Assembly (NCBI GenBank): GCA_038321775.1
Contig: JBBQFI010000002.1
Coordinates: forward strand, 124,001-188,000
DNA from: JBBQFI01 sp038321775
GTDB lineage: Bacteria > Verrucomicrobiota > Verrucomicrobiia > Chthoniobacterales > UBA10450
Direction: 5' to 3'
Length of the DNA: 64,000 nucleotides
The notes under the pieces were generated by a model that had not been told where the DNA came from, ran no database searches, and saw only the letters and a list, made by a program, of their open reading frames with translations. Made by a program: the position numbers and the translations under genes. How positions within the stretch are numbered: the first letter of the stretch is position 1; the number at the start of each line of letters is the position of its first letter. This document shows positions 8,356 through 17,925 of this stretch, one piece after another.

Positions 8356-9807
8356 CTAACGAACGAAAGTGAAATAGACGCTGTAAAAAACGAGCATGAA
8401 GAGCGAGAAGGGCAGACCAAAAGCGAGATAACGTTTGAAGGTGATCGCGTGTTCCGGATCGTTAAAGCGCTGACTTTCTTCAGCCAGAATAATTCCGGCA
8501 GACGCGGCCGTGACTAACGAGCTGCTGCCTGCGCAAATGCCGCCGCCCAGAGCCCACGCTGCGGCGTGTGAAGAATCGAGTTGTTGAATGGAATGGGAAA
8601 CTGCGGTGGCCCACGAGGCCGCTTCGGTAAATGTCGTGCCGAAATAACCAGTCACCGCGATGACCCAGGGCGCAGCTTTCGCGGCGATGAGTTGCTGAAA
8701 TAACGTGTTGCCGATCCACGAATGCGAAACGCAACCGGCCAGAACGAAGATCGCGGCAAATGCGAGATACACATCGAAGCCTAACGAGGTGAGCGTGTGA
8801 TAACGCTCGCTTTTTCGCTCCAGCAAAACGGCGACCACAATTGTGACCGCGCCGACGGCGATGGCCAGTTTCGTAAACGTCACATGAAAAATAATGAAGA
8901 AGGCGAGGAGTCCGAGACCGATCGAGAGCAAACGACGATCGATCGCGAGATCGGATTTCGCTTTCTTCCAATCGGCGGCGGTCTGCGCGACTTGCAGCGT
9001 GTAGAATGGAATCTGTGTCGTGCCAGCGGCGCGGCTGCGTTGGGTGATGCCGCGCTGAGTGAGAATCGTCGCCACAACGATGAGGACCGCGACGACGATT
9101 AAATTCGCCGGCAAGACTTCGCGCATGAAATCGCCGGCCTGCAGACCCCATGTCGCTGATTCGATGATGTTCGGCGTATCGCCCCAGCGCGTGGAAAATC
9201 CGCCGAGATTACTGGCGATGAGCGCCGCGCTCAAAATCCAGCGCGATGGCACCTGATACGATGCACAAAGCCGGATGATGACGGGCGTCATGATGAGAAT
9301 GGAAGTGACGTTGTGCATCAGACCGGCCGTGACGTAGGTCGCGATCAATAAAATCGAGACGAGCAACGGAGTCGTTAGGCGCGGATGGCGCAAACGAACT
9401 TTACCCAGCTGATGACCCAGCCAGGCCGCGATCCATTTGAATCCGTGCGAGCGTTCGATCATGTGCGCGGGAATCGCGACCGCCGTAAACAACACGGTGA
9501 TATCCGCGTAATGCTGAAAACCCGTCCGCAAAACAACCGGTGCGCTTTCCCATTGAATGACGAGGAAGGAAAGACTGACCAAACTCATGGCCAGCGGCAG
9601 CGGCACTTCGTATCGCGTCATCGCAAAAAACGCGCTGAAGAGAAGAACGAGCATAAGAATCCCCGCAGCCGGAGTCATTTGCCACGAATTGGAGAGCGTG
9701 GCGGTGCCGGCTTCGGGCGCGACGACCGCAGCACAAACCGGCAAAGACAACGCGAAGAAAAGCGCGAGCGCGCCAAAACAAATGCGAGTTCGCGATCGGC
9801 CGATCAT
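8356..9807 (-). CDS. ArsB/NhaD-type ion transporter superfamily permease
   Basis: A 483-residue membrane protein with about 11-12 hydrophobic segments. The GGFSTRWGDTPNIIE stretch near residue 203 corresponds to the GDPPNI-type signature in the ion transporter superfamily (ArsB, NhaD, SLC13/DASS), and an N-terminal signal-like helix is present. A second inverted-repeat half is suggested by TFTEAASWATAVSHS near residue 390. Possible substrates include sodium/proton, arsenite, citrate or sulfate; not decidable. Its stop codon TAG is formed by the dispersed TCGTTAGG motif, and its start overlaps the stop of the upstream gene by 4 nt. Confidence 0.75.
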   Translation of the reverse strand: MIGRSRTRICFGALALFFALSLPVCAAVVAPEAGTATLSNSWQMTPAAGILMLVLLFSAFFAMTRYEVPLPLAMSLVSLSFLVIQWESAPVVLRTGFQHYADITVLFTAVAIPAHMIERSHGFKWIAAWLGHQLGKVRLRHPRLTTPLLVSILLIATYVTAGLMHNVTSILIMTPVIIRLCASYQVPSRWILSAALIASNLGGFSTRWGDTPNIIESATWGLQAGDFMREVLPANLIVVAVLIVVATILTQRGITQRSRAAGTTQIPFYTLQVAQTAADWKKAKSDLAIDRRLLSIGLGLLAFFIIFHVTFTKLAIAVGAVTIVVAVLLERKSERYHTLTSLGFDVYLAFAAIFVLAGCVSHSWIGNTLFQQLIAAKAAPWVIAVTGYFGTTFTEAASWATAVSHSIQQLDSSHAAAWALGGGICAGSSSLVTAASAGIILAEESQRFNDPEHAITFKRYLAFGLPFSLFMLVFYSVYFTFVR

Positions 9808-10436
9808 ATAAATGCGACGTCGCCAGTTTGAATCGAAACGTCCTGCGGATTTCGATGCGGTCGCAGATGCGCGATCAGTTTGATTCCCGCAGGCAACATT
9901 TTTGGCTCGAGCACGTCGGCAATCGCGGCATCGACAAAAAGATTCGTGCCTTCGCGGAACGCCTCGAAAACGAGCGCCTTCATTTCCTGCGCCTTCGCGC
10001 GAGAAGCACGCGTGCCTTTCACGGCGCGGTCGGCAAACTCATGCAACGAACCGTGCACAGCCGTTTCTGCCGGTTGCAAAAATGTCACTTCGGCGACGGG
10101 AAGGAATAGATCCGCGAGATGCGGCGGAAGCGGCAGAATCAATCCGACCTTTTGTCCGCGGCAGCCAGCGAGGAGCGCGCTGTTTCGTTTGTAAGCAAGC
10201 AAGCGCAAATGCACGCTGATCGCATCGAAGGCGAGATCGATCGGAATGTTTTCCGCCTCCAGCACTCGCAGTCGTTCCTCCGCTTCCGGCGCTTTGTATT
10301 GCGTCGCGTATTTTAAAAGATCGGAAGTCGTGCGCGCTTTTTTTGTGTCGATGAGCAGGCGCAAAACATCGAGCAAATCCACTTCGTCCTTCGGCGATGC
10401 GCTTCCTTCTGGTGATTTTGGTGATGATTCACTCAT
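9804..10436 (-). CDS. Cytoplasmic protein of unknown function
   Basis: A 210-residue protein from the ATG at 10436 (MSESSPKSPEG); an upstream TTG at 10463 is possible but less likely. No signal peptide or membrane segment. The sequence is alpha-rich near the N-terminus (DLLDVLRLLIDTKKARTTSDLLKY), followed by an alternating alpha/beta region. I do not recognise the family. It overlaps the downstream ion transporter by 4 nt, which suggests translational coupling and a possible regulatory or accessory role for that transporter. Confidence 0.6.
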   Translation of the reverse strand: MSESSPKSPEGSASPKDEVDLLDVLRLLIDTKKARTTSDLLKYATQYKAPEAEERLRVLEAENIPIDLAFDAISVHLRLLAYKRNSALLAGCRGQKVGLILPLPPHLADLFLPVAEVTFLQPAETAVHGSLHEFADRAVKGTRASRAKAQEMKALVFEAFREGTNLFVDAAIADVLEPKMLPAGIKLIAHLRPHRNPQDVSIQTGDVAFI

Positions 10437-10496
10437 AGTGCGAGCGAGCGGTATCATCCGCAAAACGCCGGTGACGCGTCAAGCATTGCGGCGTTA

Positions 10497-13496
10497 TTAC
10501 CTCGCTAAAGAGGCTCGATCCTCCAAAGTCACGCCCAGCGAGCCGGAATCGAAGCCATCGATACGGACACGTCGGCCGTCGCGAATTATTTCCAGCGAGC
10601 CACCGGGAAAAGTCGGGCCATAGACCCAACCGTAAGCGCTGGTTACCGGCTGACCGTTCGCCGCCACAAACTGATCGCCTGCTTTGAGCTCGGCCGACTT
10701 CGGTTGTGCCGGAGGCGAGACAACGTCGGTGATGATGACGCGCACCGAATCGAGTGGTGTTCCATCGCTGCGTGTATGCGTGACGCTTTGGAAATTGCCG
10801 CCGGAGAATTTCGCCTCACGCGTGATGAATCCGACCCGTTTTTCATCGAAGCCGGTTTCGTAAATGCGTTCGCGCTGCCCGATCGCATCGAACTCCTCCT
10901 CTTTCCGCGCGCCATTACCATTGGAGATAGAAGGGAGCGGCTTTCGGTTTGTGTCGCAGACCTGGTGCACGCTGCGTTTCACGGTGCCGGTGGAGTGCCA
11001 CTCCGTCTGAAAATGTAATACCGGGCCTCCAAAATCCCTGGGGTCGCAGCCCGTTTTCCATTCCTCGATGAGACGGCCATTCTCGTCGTTGAAATCTTCG
11101 CTCCCGGTAAAGAGGAGGTCAGGACTGGCGGCCAAATTTCCCTGGGCATCTTCGAAGCGTGAAACACTGTGACGAAGCCGACCTTGTGAATCGAATTCCG
11201 GTTCGCTGACAAACCGATAGTATTTGAACCGCACGGGATCGTGTTCGTCCAAGGTCTGCCGATGCAGAATCCCAGTCGGATCAAATTCATCAATCAAACG
11301 ATGATACCCGCCGGTGTTGTAGGTTTTTTTGCCGGCCGTGTCGAAAAAAGTTTGTTCGATGCGAACTCCGTACGGTCCGCTTGAGTAACTGAAATGTTTA
11401 ATGGCAAAACCTTTGTCGCCATTTACCGGTTCGCCTTTAGTGTCGAGAAATTTTTCCTCGAGAACGTTGCCATTGACGTCGTGTTTTAACGCCGTGCGCC
11501 AAGATTTTGTGCCGACGAACTGAATATCGGTCGGATGACCAAACTCGTCGTAACGAACATTCGTCTGACTAATCTGTTTGAGTGCACCGTTCGCGTCGGC
11601 CTTGAAGAAGGTGCGTTGGGTAAGTTCGCCATGATCGTTGCGATTCATTTTCTGCTCCGACCATTCCGTCGCCGCAGTATGTTCCAATTTTCCTTCGGCA
11701 TCGAGATTGGAGATGCGGATCGCGTTTCCCGCCTGATCGCGTTTCGTTACGATGGCAGCGATCCCGTTCCACAAAACAGGTTTGCCTTTTGCATCAAGCG
11801 CTTCGAATCGAATTTCTTCTCCCCATTTGGTCGCGAAACCGACGAGGTTCACACGATTCGCCATGGGCTGACCGTTACTTCCGAGATTCGTTAACTGGAC
11901 GATTCGGCCTGCGTCATCGCGATCCAGTTTGTAGCCAAAAATTCCTTCGCCATTCGTCGCGGGTTGGCCCGTCGAGTTGAAGAAAGTAATCTTTACATCG
12001 CGGCCATGAGAGTCGCGTTCGAATTCCATATGCGAAGCATTACTTCGGCTGGTCGTATCGAATCCACGAAGATTCACAAAGCGAGCTCTCGCCATGTGAT
12101 TGGAGGAATCGGAAGCAGCCGGACGATCGTAAATGATCCGCCAGAGGACGTTGCCATTGCGATCGCGGCTCGTCGCTTCGAGCGCGTTGCGATCTTCAAA
12201 GGAAAATTCGACCATTGTGGTTTCGGGCGCTTTCTCCGAATACGGCTGCGCGCCGGCCAGACCCTCAATGTAAATCGGAATCATTTCGTCGACGTAAAGG
12301 CGACGCAGCACGGCCGGATGACCACGCGCATTTAATGCTTCGGCCTTGCTGATCGGCCCGAGCCGACCGCGTCGCGTCAATCGCAAATAGGCAACGCAAC
12401 GCGAGGCGTTCGCAGAACTGATCTTGCTGAGCGGCTCCAGGCCACCGTTCATCCAATCCACATGCGTCGCGTATTCGAAACGCAAACGCTGATAAAGTTC
12501 CCACTGCGTGAGACGCGCCACACCGGCCAACACCAAGAAGAACGCGGCTAATGCACCAACGAATTTCCAGGGATGGCGCCGCACCCATTTTACGGTGCGC
12601 ACGACGGTGGTCGGCGGTTTTGCGACAATCGTTTCGTCATCGAGAAAACGACGGAGATCTTCCGCGAATGCAGCGGCGCTTTCGTAGCGATCGCGCGGCT
12701 CCTTCTCGAGGCACTTCATGCAAATCACCTCGAGATCGCGCGGAATTTCCGGTCGATGCCATGCGGGCGAAACCGGATCTTCCGTCAGCACGCGAACAGT
12801 AATTGCCGTTTCGCTATCATCCGGTAAAAACGGCGGGCGGCCTGCGAGCATTTCGTAAAGAATTGCGCCTAACGAGTAAATATCCGCAGCCGGACCGACA
12901 TGCCGGCTTGTGCCTTTCGCCTGTTCCGGTGCCATGTAAGTCGGCGTTCCGATGACTGCGCCTGAAACGGTGAGCTGCGTGTTTTCATTGAGCCGTTTGG
13001 CAATTCCGAAGTCCGCGACTTTCGGAATGCCGTCCGAATCCAGCAGCACGTTCGCCGGTTTCATGTCGCGATGGACGACGCCGTTTTGATGCGCGAAGTG
13101 CAGCGCGCGCGCGACTTGAATCAACAACTGCGCAGCGTCGCGCGGCGTCGGTAATTCTTTGCGCAAACGATCTGCGATCGATCCGCCTTCGACATATTCC
13201 AGCGAATAAAACGGCGCGCCTTCGTGCTCACCGACTTCGTAAATGTGCGCGATGTTTGTGTGATGGAGACCCGCAGCCGTTTCCGCTTCGGCCCGAAAAC
13301 GCTGCAGTTCCTCCGGTCCATAGTGACCGGTGAGCATCTTGAGCGCGACGCGACGATTGAGTTTGATTTGGCGTGCGAGATAAACCACGCCCATTCCGCC
13401 GCGCCCCAGCTCTCCTTCGATCGCGTAACCGCCAAACTCTTTCGGAATCGATGATCGCTTCGGACCGGGCGGAGGCGTCGCAAGAGAATCGGTCAT
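10497..13496 (-). CDS. Membrane Ser/Thr protein kinase with RHS-like ectodomain
   Basis: A 999-residue protein. The N-terminal Hanks-type kinase domain (about 23-290) has the glycine loop GRGGMGVVY, the catalytic Lys in VALKML, HRDMKPANV, DFG and an APE motif, so it should be active. One membrane helix follows (about 311-330). The ectodomain carries many short degenerate repeats such as DAKGKPVLWNG, NSTGQPATNGEG and DTKGEPVNGDKG, reminiscent of YD/RHS-type strand repeats. The C-terminus (LKAGDQFVAANGQPV) resembles a PDZ-like module. The kinase half is nearly identical in plan to the neighbouring kinase 2 nt upstream, so they arose by tandem duplication. Ligand unknown. Confidence 0.85.
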   Translation of the reverse strand: MTDSLATPPPGPKRSSIPKEFGGYAIEGELGRGGMGVVYLARQIKLNRRVALKMLTGHYGPEELQRFRAEAETAAGLHHTNIAHIYEVGEHEGAPFYSLEYVEGGSIADRLRKELPTPRDAAQLLIQVARALHFAHQNGVVHRDMKPANVLLDSDGIPKVADFGIAKRLNENTQLTVSGAVIGTPTYMAPEQAKGTSRHVGPAADIYSLGAILYEMLAGRPPFLPDDSETAITVRVLTEDPVSPAWHRPEIPRDLEVICMKCLEKEPRDRYESAAAFAEDLRRFLDDETIVAKPPTTVVRTVKWVRRHPWKFVGALAAFFLVLAGVARLTQWELYQRLRFEYATHVDWMNGGLEPLSKISSANASRCVAYLRLTRRGRLGPISKAEALNARGHPAVLRRLYVDEMIPIYIEGLAGAQPYSEKAPETTMVEFSFEDRNALEATSRDRNGNVLWRIIYDRPAASDSSNHMARARFVNLRGFDTTSRSNASHMEFERDSHGRDVKITFFNSTGQPATNGEGIFGYKLDRDDAGRIVQLTNLGSNGQPMANRVNLVGFATKWGEEIRFEALDAKGKPVLWNGIAAIVTKRDQAGNAIRISNLDAEGKLEHTAATEWSEQKMNRNDHGELTQRTFFKADANGALKQISQTNVRYDEFGHPTDIQFVGTKSWRTALKHDVNGNVLEEKFLDTKGEPVNGDKGFAIKHFSYSSGPYGVRIEQTFFDTAGKKTYNTGGYHRLIDEFDPTGILHRQTLDEHDPVRFKYYRFVSEPEFDSQGRLRHSVSRFEDAQGNLAASPDLLFTGSEDFNDENGRLIEEWKTGCDPRDFGGPVLHFQTEWHSTGTVKRSVHQVCDTNRKPLPSISNGNGARKEEEFDAIGQRERIYETGFDEKRVGFITREAKFSGGNFQSVTHTRSDGTPLDSVRVIITDVVSPPAQPKSAELKAGDQFVAANGQPVTSAYGWVYGPTFPGGSLEIIRDGRRVRIDGFDSGSLGVTLEDRASLAR

Positions 13497-13498
13497 CG

Positions 13499-16219
13499 TC
13501 AGGGCGTCGTTGAATTTCTCGGCGCCAACGAAGCGACGATCGCTTCAAATCCCGGATCGCCGCGAAGCGAATCCCAGATGGGTTGCAGTTTGAGAAAACC
13601 GTAGCTGAGATAATTGGGCACGCGTTCCACAGCGGCGATTTGTGGGATGGCGAGATCCTTCTCGCCCGTCCAGGTATAAATTTGCGCGAGATTAACAGCG
13701 AGCGCGACGCCATCGATCGCGTCCTTCGAAATCGGCAACAACTCGCAAGCGCGACGACCTTCGCGCAATGCATCTTCCTTTCGCCCGAGCCCCGTATCGA
13801 TCAAGCCTAACAAGCTGAGAGCAGCGGCGGATTCGGGTTGTTTTTCCATCATCTCCGCAACCTTGCTCCGCGCTTCGGTAAAGGCAGCCTGCGCTTTGAT
13901 CGCATCTCCCTGACAATGGGCGAACACACCTTCCCAGTATGCATGCGGAAAGTTAACGCCATTTGTGGCCACGCCATCGCGCGGATAATTCGTTAGGGCG
14001 CGATTCATTGCCGTCGCGGTCCGCTCGCACAAAGCGTCACGCGGATCGTCCACGTCGGAGGCGACGGCTGGATCTTCCGCGATCAATGTCGCAAGTGTTG
14101 TTTGAAACGGTTTCACGTCCGCCCGCGAAACGAGATCAACGAGCGATTGATAAATTCGCGTCGCCGGATCGCCCGGAATAATCGTCAACGCCCGCGCGTA
14201 GGTTCGCGTCTGATCGGGATAACGACGTTGCGCTTCATAAGCCAAAGCCAGTTGCTGGAGCATGAAGAAATTGCGCGGATCCAGTTCGAGCGCGTGTTCC
14301 AAATTGCTCGTCGCTTCCTCCCATCGGCCTTGTCGCCGATCGATGTAGGCGCTGTATTCGAAAACTTCGGAGTTGTTAGGCAAAGTGCGCCGCGCGATGG
14401 CGAGTTCGCTTCGCGCGCGGTCGTAATCCCGGAAGCCGTGATAATAGTAATCTGCTAACGCGAGATGGGCTTCGCCTGAATCCGGCTGAAGACGCAAAGC
14501 AGTTTGCACCGCGGCATTCGCCAATTCCAGCCGCGCTTCCGTATGGTCGTGCCCTTGCCAATAAATCAGGCAGTGAACTTTTGACAGCCGGCACCACGCG
14601 AGCAAAAACCGTGGATCGCGCGCCACCGCTTCGTCGAGTAAGTGCGCGGCCTGCGGCAATTTTTCCCGCGCATGAAGTTGATCCGACGTGTCTGCGTAAA
14701 GCGCTTGCGCGCGCAGATACAATTCGTACGCCGCCATATCGGTCGTTGGCGGTTTTTCGATGGCCGATTTTTCTGTGGGCGATAATTGAGCGTGAAGTTG
14801 TTCCGCAATCGTCACGGCAATCTCACTTTGAATGCGAAACACGTCATCGAGTGGACGGTCGTAACTTTGCGCCCAAAGATGCGTATCGGTACGAGCATCG
14901 ATCAATTGCGCGTTCACCCGAACTTTCCCGCCCGCGCGTTGCACGCTGCCTTCGAGCAGATGGGCCACACCAAGTTCCTTTCCAATTTCGCGCAGATTGC
15001 GCGTGCCGCCTTTGTACTGCATCACGCTTGTGCGACTGATCACTTTCAAATCAGCAATCTTGGCGAGCTCAGTCAGGATTTCGTCCTGCACGCCATCCGC
15101 AAAAAATGCGTTTTCCTGATTCGCGCTCAAGTTCTCGAAGGGAAGCACCGCGATTGATTTCTCGGGAACGGCGGGAACGGCGGGAGCGACCGGAGCAACC
15201 GTAGGCGCGGCTTCATGCGACGCGGTCTGGGGCGCGATCGGTTGCGCGAAATGAACGAGCGCAATAACCAGCGCAAGCGCCGCGATGATCACGGCGGGGA
15301 TCGGCCATTTTCGCATGAGCCTTCTAAGCAACCGCGGCGTCGAGCGAGCGACGATCGGTTTGTCGTCGAGAAACCGCCGCAGATCTTCCGCCAGATCGGC
15401 TGCAGTGGCGTAGCGATCGCGCGGTTCTTTTTCCAGGCACTTCATGCAAATCGTTTCCAGCGCGCGCGGAATTTCCGGACGATGCCACGCCGGCGAAACG
15501 GGATCTTCCGCGATCACACGCATCGCGATCGCAGTTTCACTTTCATGCGGCACAAATGGCGGTCGGCCCGCGAGCATCTCGTATAAGATTGTTCCGAGCG
15601 CGTAGATATCAGCTGCGGCGCCGACGTCGCGACTCGTTCCCTTCGCTTGCTCCGGCGCCATGTAGGTGGGCGTGCCGATGACCACGCCGGAAAGCGTCAA
15701 CGCCATGTCGGAAGTGAGTCGTTTGGCAATTCCAAAATCAGTCACCTTCGGTACGCCGTCGGGATCGAGAAGCACATTCGCGGGCTTCATGTCGCGATGG
15801 ACCACGCCGTTGCGATGCGCGAAATGCAGCGCGCGCGCAACGCTAAGTAGTATTTGCACCGCTTCTCGCGGTGGAAGATTTCCGGTGCGCAATCGATCGG
15901 CTAACGAACCGCTCTCGATATATTCCATCGAGAAAAAAGGCGTACCCTCATTTTCTCCGACGTCATAAATCTGAACGATGTTGGTGTGATGAAGTCCCGC
16001 CGCCGTCTCCGCTTCTTCGAGAAAGCGTTGCAATTCTTCCCGACCGTAATGACCGGTCAGCATCTTGAGAGCGACGCGGCGATTGAGTTTGATCTGGCGC
16101 GCGAGATAAACGACGCCCATGCCGCCACGCCCTAGTTCGGCTTCGATCTCATAGCCCCCAAATTCTCTCGGCATAGAGCGGTCGGAACCGGGATTCTGCG
16201 GCATGATGGGATCAGGCAT
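13499..16219 (-). CDS. Membrane Ser/Thr protein kinase with TolB-N-like and TPR domains
   Basis: A 906-residue protein. The kinase domain spans about 23-290 with GRGGMGVVY, Lys52, HRD at 141-143 and DFG at 161-163. One membrane helix lies at about 306-326. After it come a TolB N-terminal/FlgO-like domain (about 353-480, starting KSIAVLPFENLS and including LLEGSVQRAGGKVRVNAQL) and a long run of TPR-like helices (about 520-830). This architecture is widespread in signalling adenylate cyclases and kinases of soil bacteria. Overall role: signal transduction from the cell surface; substrates unknown. It is the first gene of a two-kinase operon. Confidence 0.88.
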   Translation of the reverse strand: MPDPIMPQNPGSDRSMPREFGGYEIEAELGRGGMGVVYLARQIKLNRRVALKMLTGHYGREELQRFLEEAETAAGLHHTNIVQIYDVGENEGTPFFSMEYIESGSLADRLRTGNLPPREAVQILLSVARALHFAHRNGVVHRDMKPANVLLDPDGVPKVTDFGIAKRLTSDMALTLSGVVIGTPTYMAPEQAKGTSRDVGAAADIYALGTILYEMLAGRPPFVPHESETAIAMRVIAEDPVSPAWHRPEIPRALETICMKCLEKEPRDRYATAADLAEDLRRFLDDKPIVARSTPRLLRRLMRKWPIPAVIIAALALVIALVHFAQPIAPQTASHEAAPTVAPVAPAVPAVPEKSIAVLPFENLSANQENAFFADGVQDEILTELAKIADLKVISRTSVMQYKGGTRNLREIGKELGVAHLLEGSVQRAGGKVRVNAQLIDARTDTHLWAQSYDRPLDDVFRIQSEIAVTIAEQLHAQLSPTEKSAIEKPPTTDMAAYELYLRAQALYADTSDQLHAREKLPQAAHLLDEAVARDPRFLLAWCRLSKVHCLIYWQGHDHTEARLELANAAVQTALRLQPDSGEAHLALADYYYHGFRDYDRARSELAIARRTLPNNSEVFEYSAYIDRRQGRWEEATSNLEHALELDPRNFFMLQQLALAYEAQRRYPDQTRTYARALTIIPGDPATRIYQSLVDLVSRADVKPFQTTLATLIAEDPAVASDVDDPRDALCERTATAMNRALTNYPRDGVATNGVNFPHAYWEGVFAHCQGDAIKAQAAFTEARSKVAEMMEKQPESAAALSLLGLIDTGLGRKEDALREGRRACELLPISKDAIDGVALAVNLAQIYTWTGEKDLAIPQIAAVERVPNYLSYGFLKLQPIWDSLRGDPGFEAIVASLAPRNSTTP

Positions 16220-16317
16220 CGCCCAATCTTACCAACTCTATCGCTGCAAGCGTATCTGGAACTTTAAATTTATCGGGACCTTATTAGGACAGTCCCGTCG
16301 TGGCATCAGCCGGACGA

Positions 16318-16890
16318 CTAGCGACTTGCCAGCGCAAAAGTCTTCATGCAATCGTCGAAGAGTGGATCGAGGTCCGATCCGAATTTCCCCGGTGCGGTGC
16401 AGGTGACGATAACCTTGCGACCATCTGTTCCGTCAAAGAAGTACATCGTCTGCGCGAGATCGACGTCCTTCATTTTATTTTGCAGCTTCACTTTATGGCC
16501 GATCGCTTTCGCGTCAGTCACGAATTCGGAGTCACTGAGAATTTTCGCATCCGGGACCGATGTTTTCAGAGCTTGTTTGTTCGCCTCGACATAATCGTTG
16601 AGCGAGCCCGCGAAAGTCTCAACCGTCGCCACCATGTTACTGGCAAGACCGCTCTCCTTCGGCGCGACGATCATGGTCACGCCGGGTTGAGGACCCGGTT
16701 TGCTTTCCCAGCCTTGGGGAATGCGATGAGAGTAGCCGCTCTCGGTCGACGTATAGGTTTCTCCCATCTTTTGCGCGGGCGCGTTTCCTTTGCCCGACAT
16801 TTCGTGAACGCCTTTCGTGAATTGCCTCACGCCCAGGACGATCACGACCAAACCCACGAGCCCCGCGACGATGCGTAAAACCATTTTCAT
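16318..16890 (-). CDS. Membrane-anchored protein of unknown function (PsbP/DcrB-like)
   Basis: A 190-residue protein from the ATG at 16890, which places one hydrophobic anchor at the N-terminus (MVLRIVAGLVGLVVIVLGV). The outer part (YSHRIPQGWESKPGPQPGVTMIVAP, LASNMVATVETFAGSLNDYVE, VIVTCTAPGKFGSDLDPLF) matches the general pattern of DcrB/DUF1795-like lipoprotein domains. No lipobox. The longer reading frame to 16953 is rejected because it adds 21 residues with no signal features. Function unknown. Confidence 0.65.
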   Translation of the reverse strand: MKMVLRIVAGLVGLVVIVLGVRQFTKGVHEMSGKGNAPAQKMGETYTSTESGYSHRIPQGWESKPGPQPGVTMIVAPKESGLASNMVATVETFAGSLNDYVEANKQALKTSVPDAKILSDSEFVTDAKAIGHKVKLQNKMKDVDLAQTMYFFDGTDGRKVIVTCTAPGKFGSDLDPLFDDCMKTFALASR

Positions 16891-17001
16891 GCGGGAGAGC
16901 CTAGCGAACGCGACATCCTGATCGCAACAACCAAATCGCGACGAACCGCGCACGCTCTTCGCGCTTGCTCAGTTCCATTCCGGTCGCCTACCGTTTCCGC
17001 C

Positions 17002-17904
17002 ATGGCTCGCACAATTTTCGCACTGTTTCTTCTTGTCGTTTCATCTCTTTGCGCGGTCGCTTCGTCGCAACAAATAGCGTTCGAACGAGGAACCGCGATC
17101 TGGATCGCGAACGCTGATGGAACGAACGCCCGCAAGATCACAAAAGGTTCCGGTCCGGATTTGTCGCCGGATGGGACGCGGATCGCTTTCAATACCGATA
17201 CCTCCAGCAACAAGGACGTCACGCGTCAAATCGCTGTTGTGGATGTCGCGACAAAAAAAGTCAGCGTCTTCAAAAAAGAAATTCCAAGCGACAATTGTCA
17301 GCACGCCCTCTGGTCGCCGGATGGAGCGCATATTCTTTTTAGCATTTGGACCGAGAGCGACTGGCATCTCGCCATGATCGACGCCGACGGTTCCGGTTTT
17401 CGCTATGTGAAAAAAGCAACGCCGGCGCGGAATTCATTTTGGTCGACCTGCTGGGCGAGAGATGGAAAATCTATTTACGCGCAGGACCTGACGAATCTTT
17501 ACCAGTTCGGACTCGACGGAACGGAAATGAAGAAGTGGAGTTTGCAGTCACTTTTCCCGAAAGGTTCGATGAGCAGTGGATCGAGCATTGCCGTTTCGCC
17601 CGACGGCGAAACGTTCCTGATCGACATCGACATGGACGAAGAGGAAGCGAACATGCCAGATTGGGACGGACCGCCGCCCTCGCTCTGGACGCTCGATCTC
17701 GCTTCGCAAAAAGCGACACGGCTCTCACCGAAAGGCGTGCTGGCGTGGCACGGAGCCTGGCTCAACTCGAAAGAGATTCTCCTAACGAGTCAGTCGGCGA
17801 AGGAAAAAGAACCGACTATTTATAAAACAGCGCTCGCGGTAAAAGATCGGAAAGCGATCCTGAAAAACGGCAACAATCCGAGCGTATCGCGCTCAACGGA
17901 CTAA
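17002..17904 (+). CDS. Secreted TolB-like beta-propeller protein
   Basis: A 300-residue protein with a signal peptide (MARTIFALFLLVVSSLCAVASS). It contains repeated PD40/TolB-type blades: IWIANADGTNARKITKGSGPDLSPDGTRIAF, HALWSPDGAHILFSIW, LAMIDADGSGFRYVK, SIAVSPDGETFLIDIDMDE. Length suits a five- or six-bladed propeller. It probably acts in the periplasm as a binding or scaffolding protein. It stands alone on the plus strand between two minus-strand genes. Confidence 0.75.
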   Translation: MARTIFALFLLVVSSLCAVASSQQIAFERGTAIWIANADGTNARKITKGSGPDLSPDGTRIAFNTDTSSNKDVTRQIAVVDVATKKVSVFKKEIPSDNCQHALWSPDGAHILFSIWTESDWHLAMIDADGSGFRYVKKATPARNSFWSTCWARDGKSIYAQDLTNLYQFGLDGTEMKKWSLQSLFPKGSMSSGSSIAVSPDGETFLIDIDMDEEEANMPDWDGPPPSLWTLDLASQKATRLSPKGVLAWHGAWLNSKEILLTSQSAKEKEPTIYKTALAVKDRKAILKNGNNPSVSRSTD

Positions 17905-17925
17905 CCGTTCGTTTATTTATATTTA

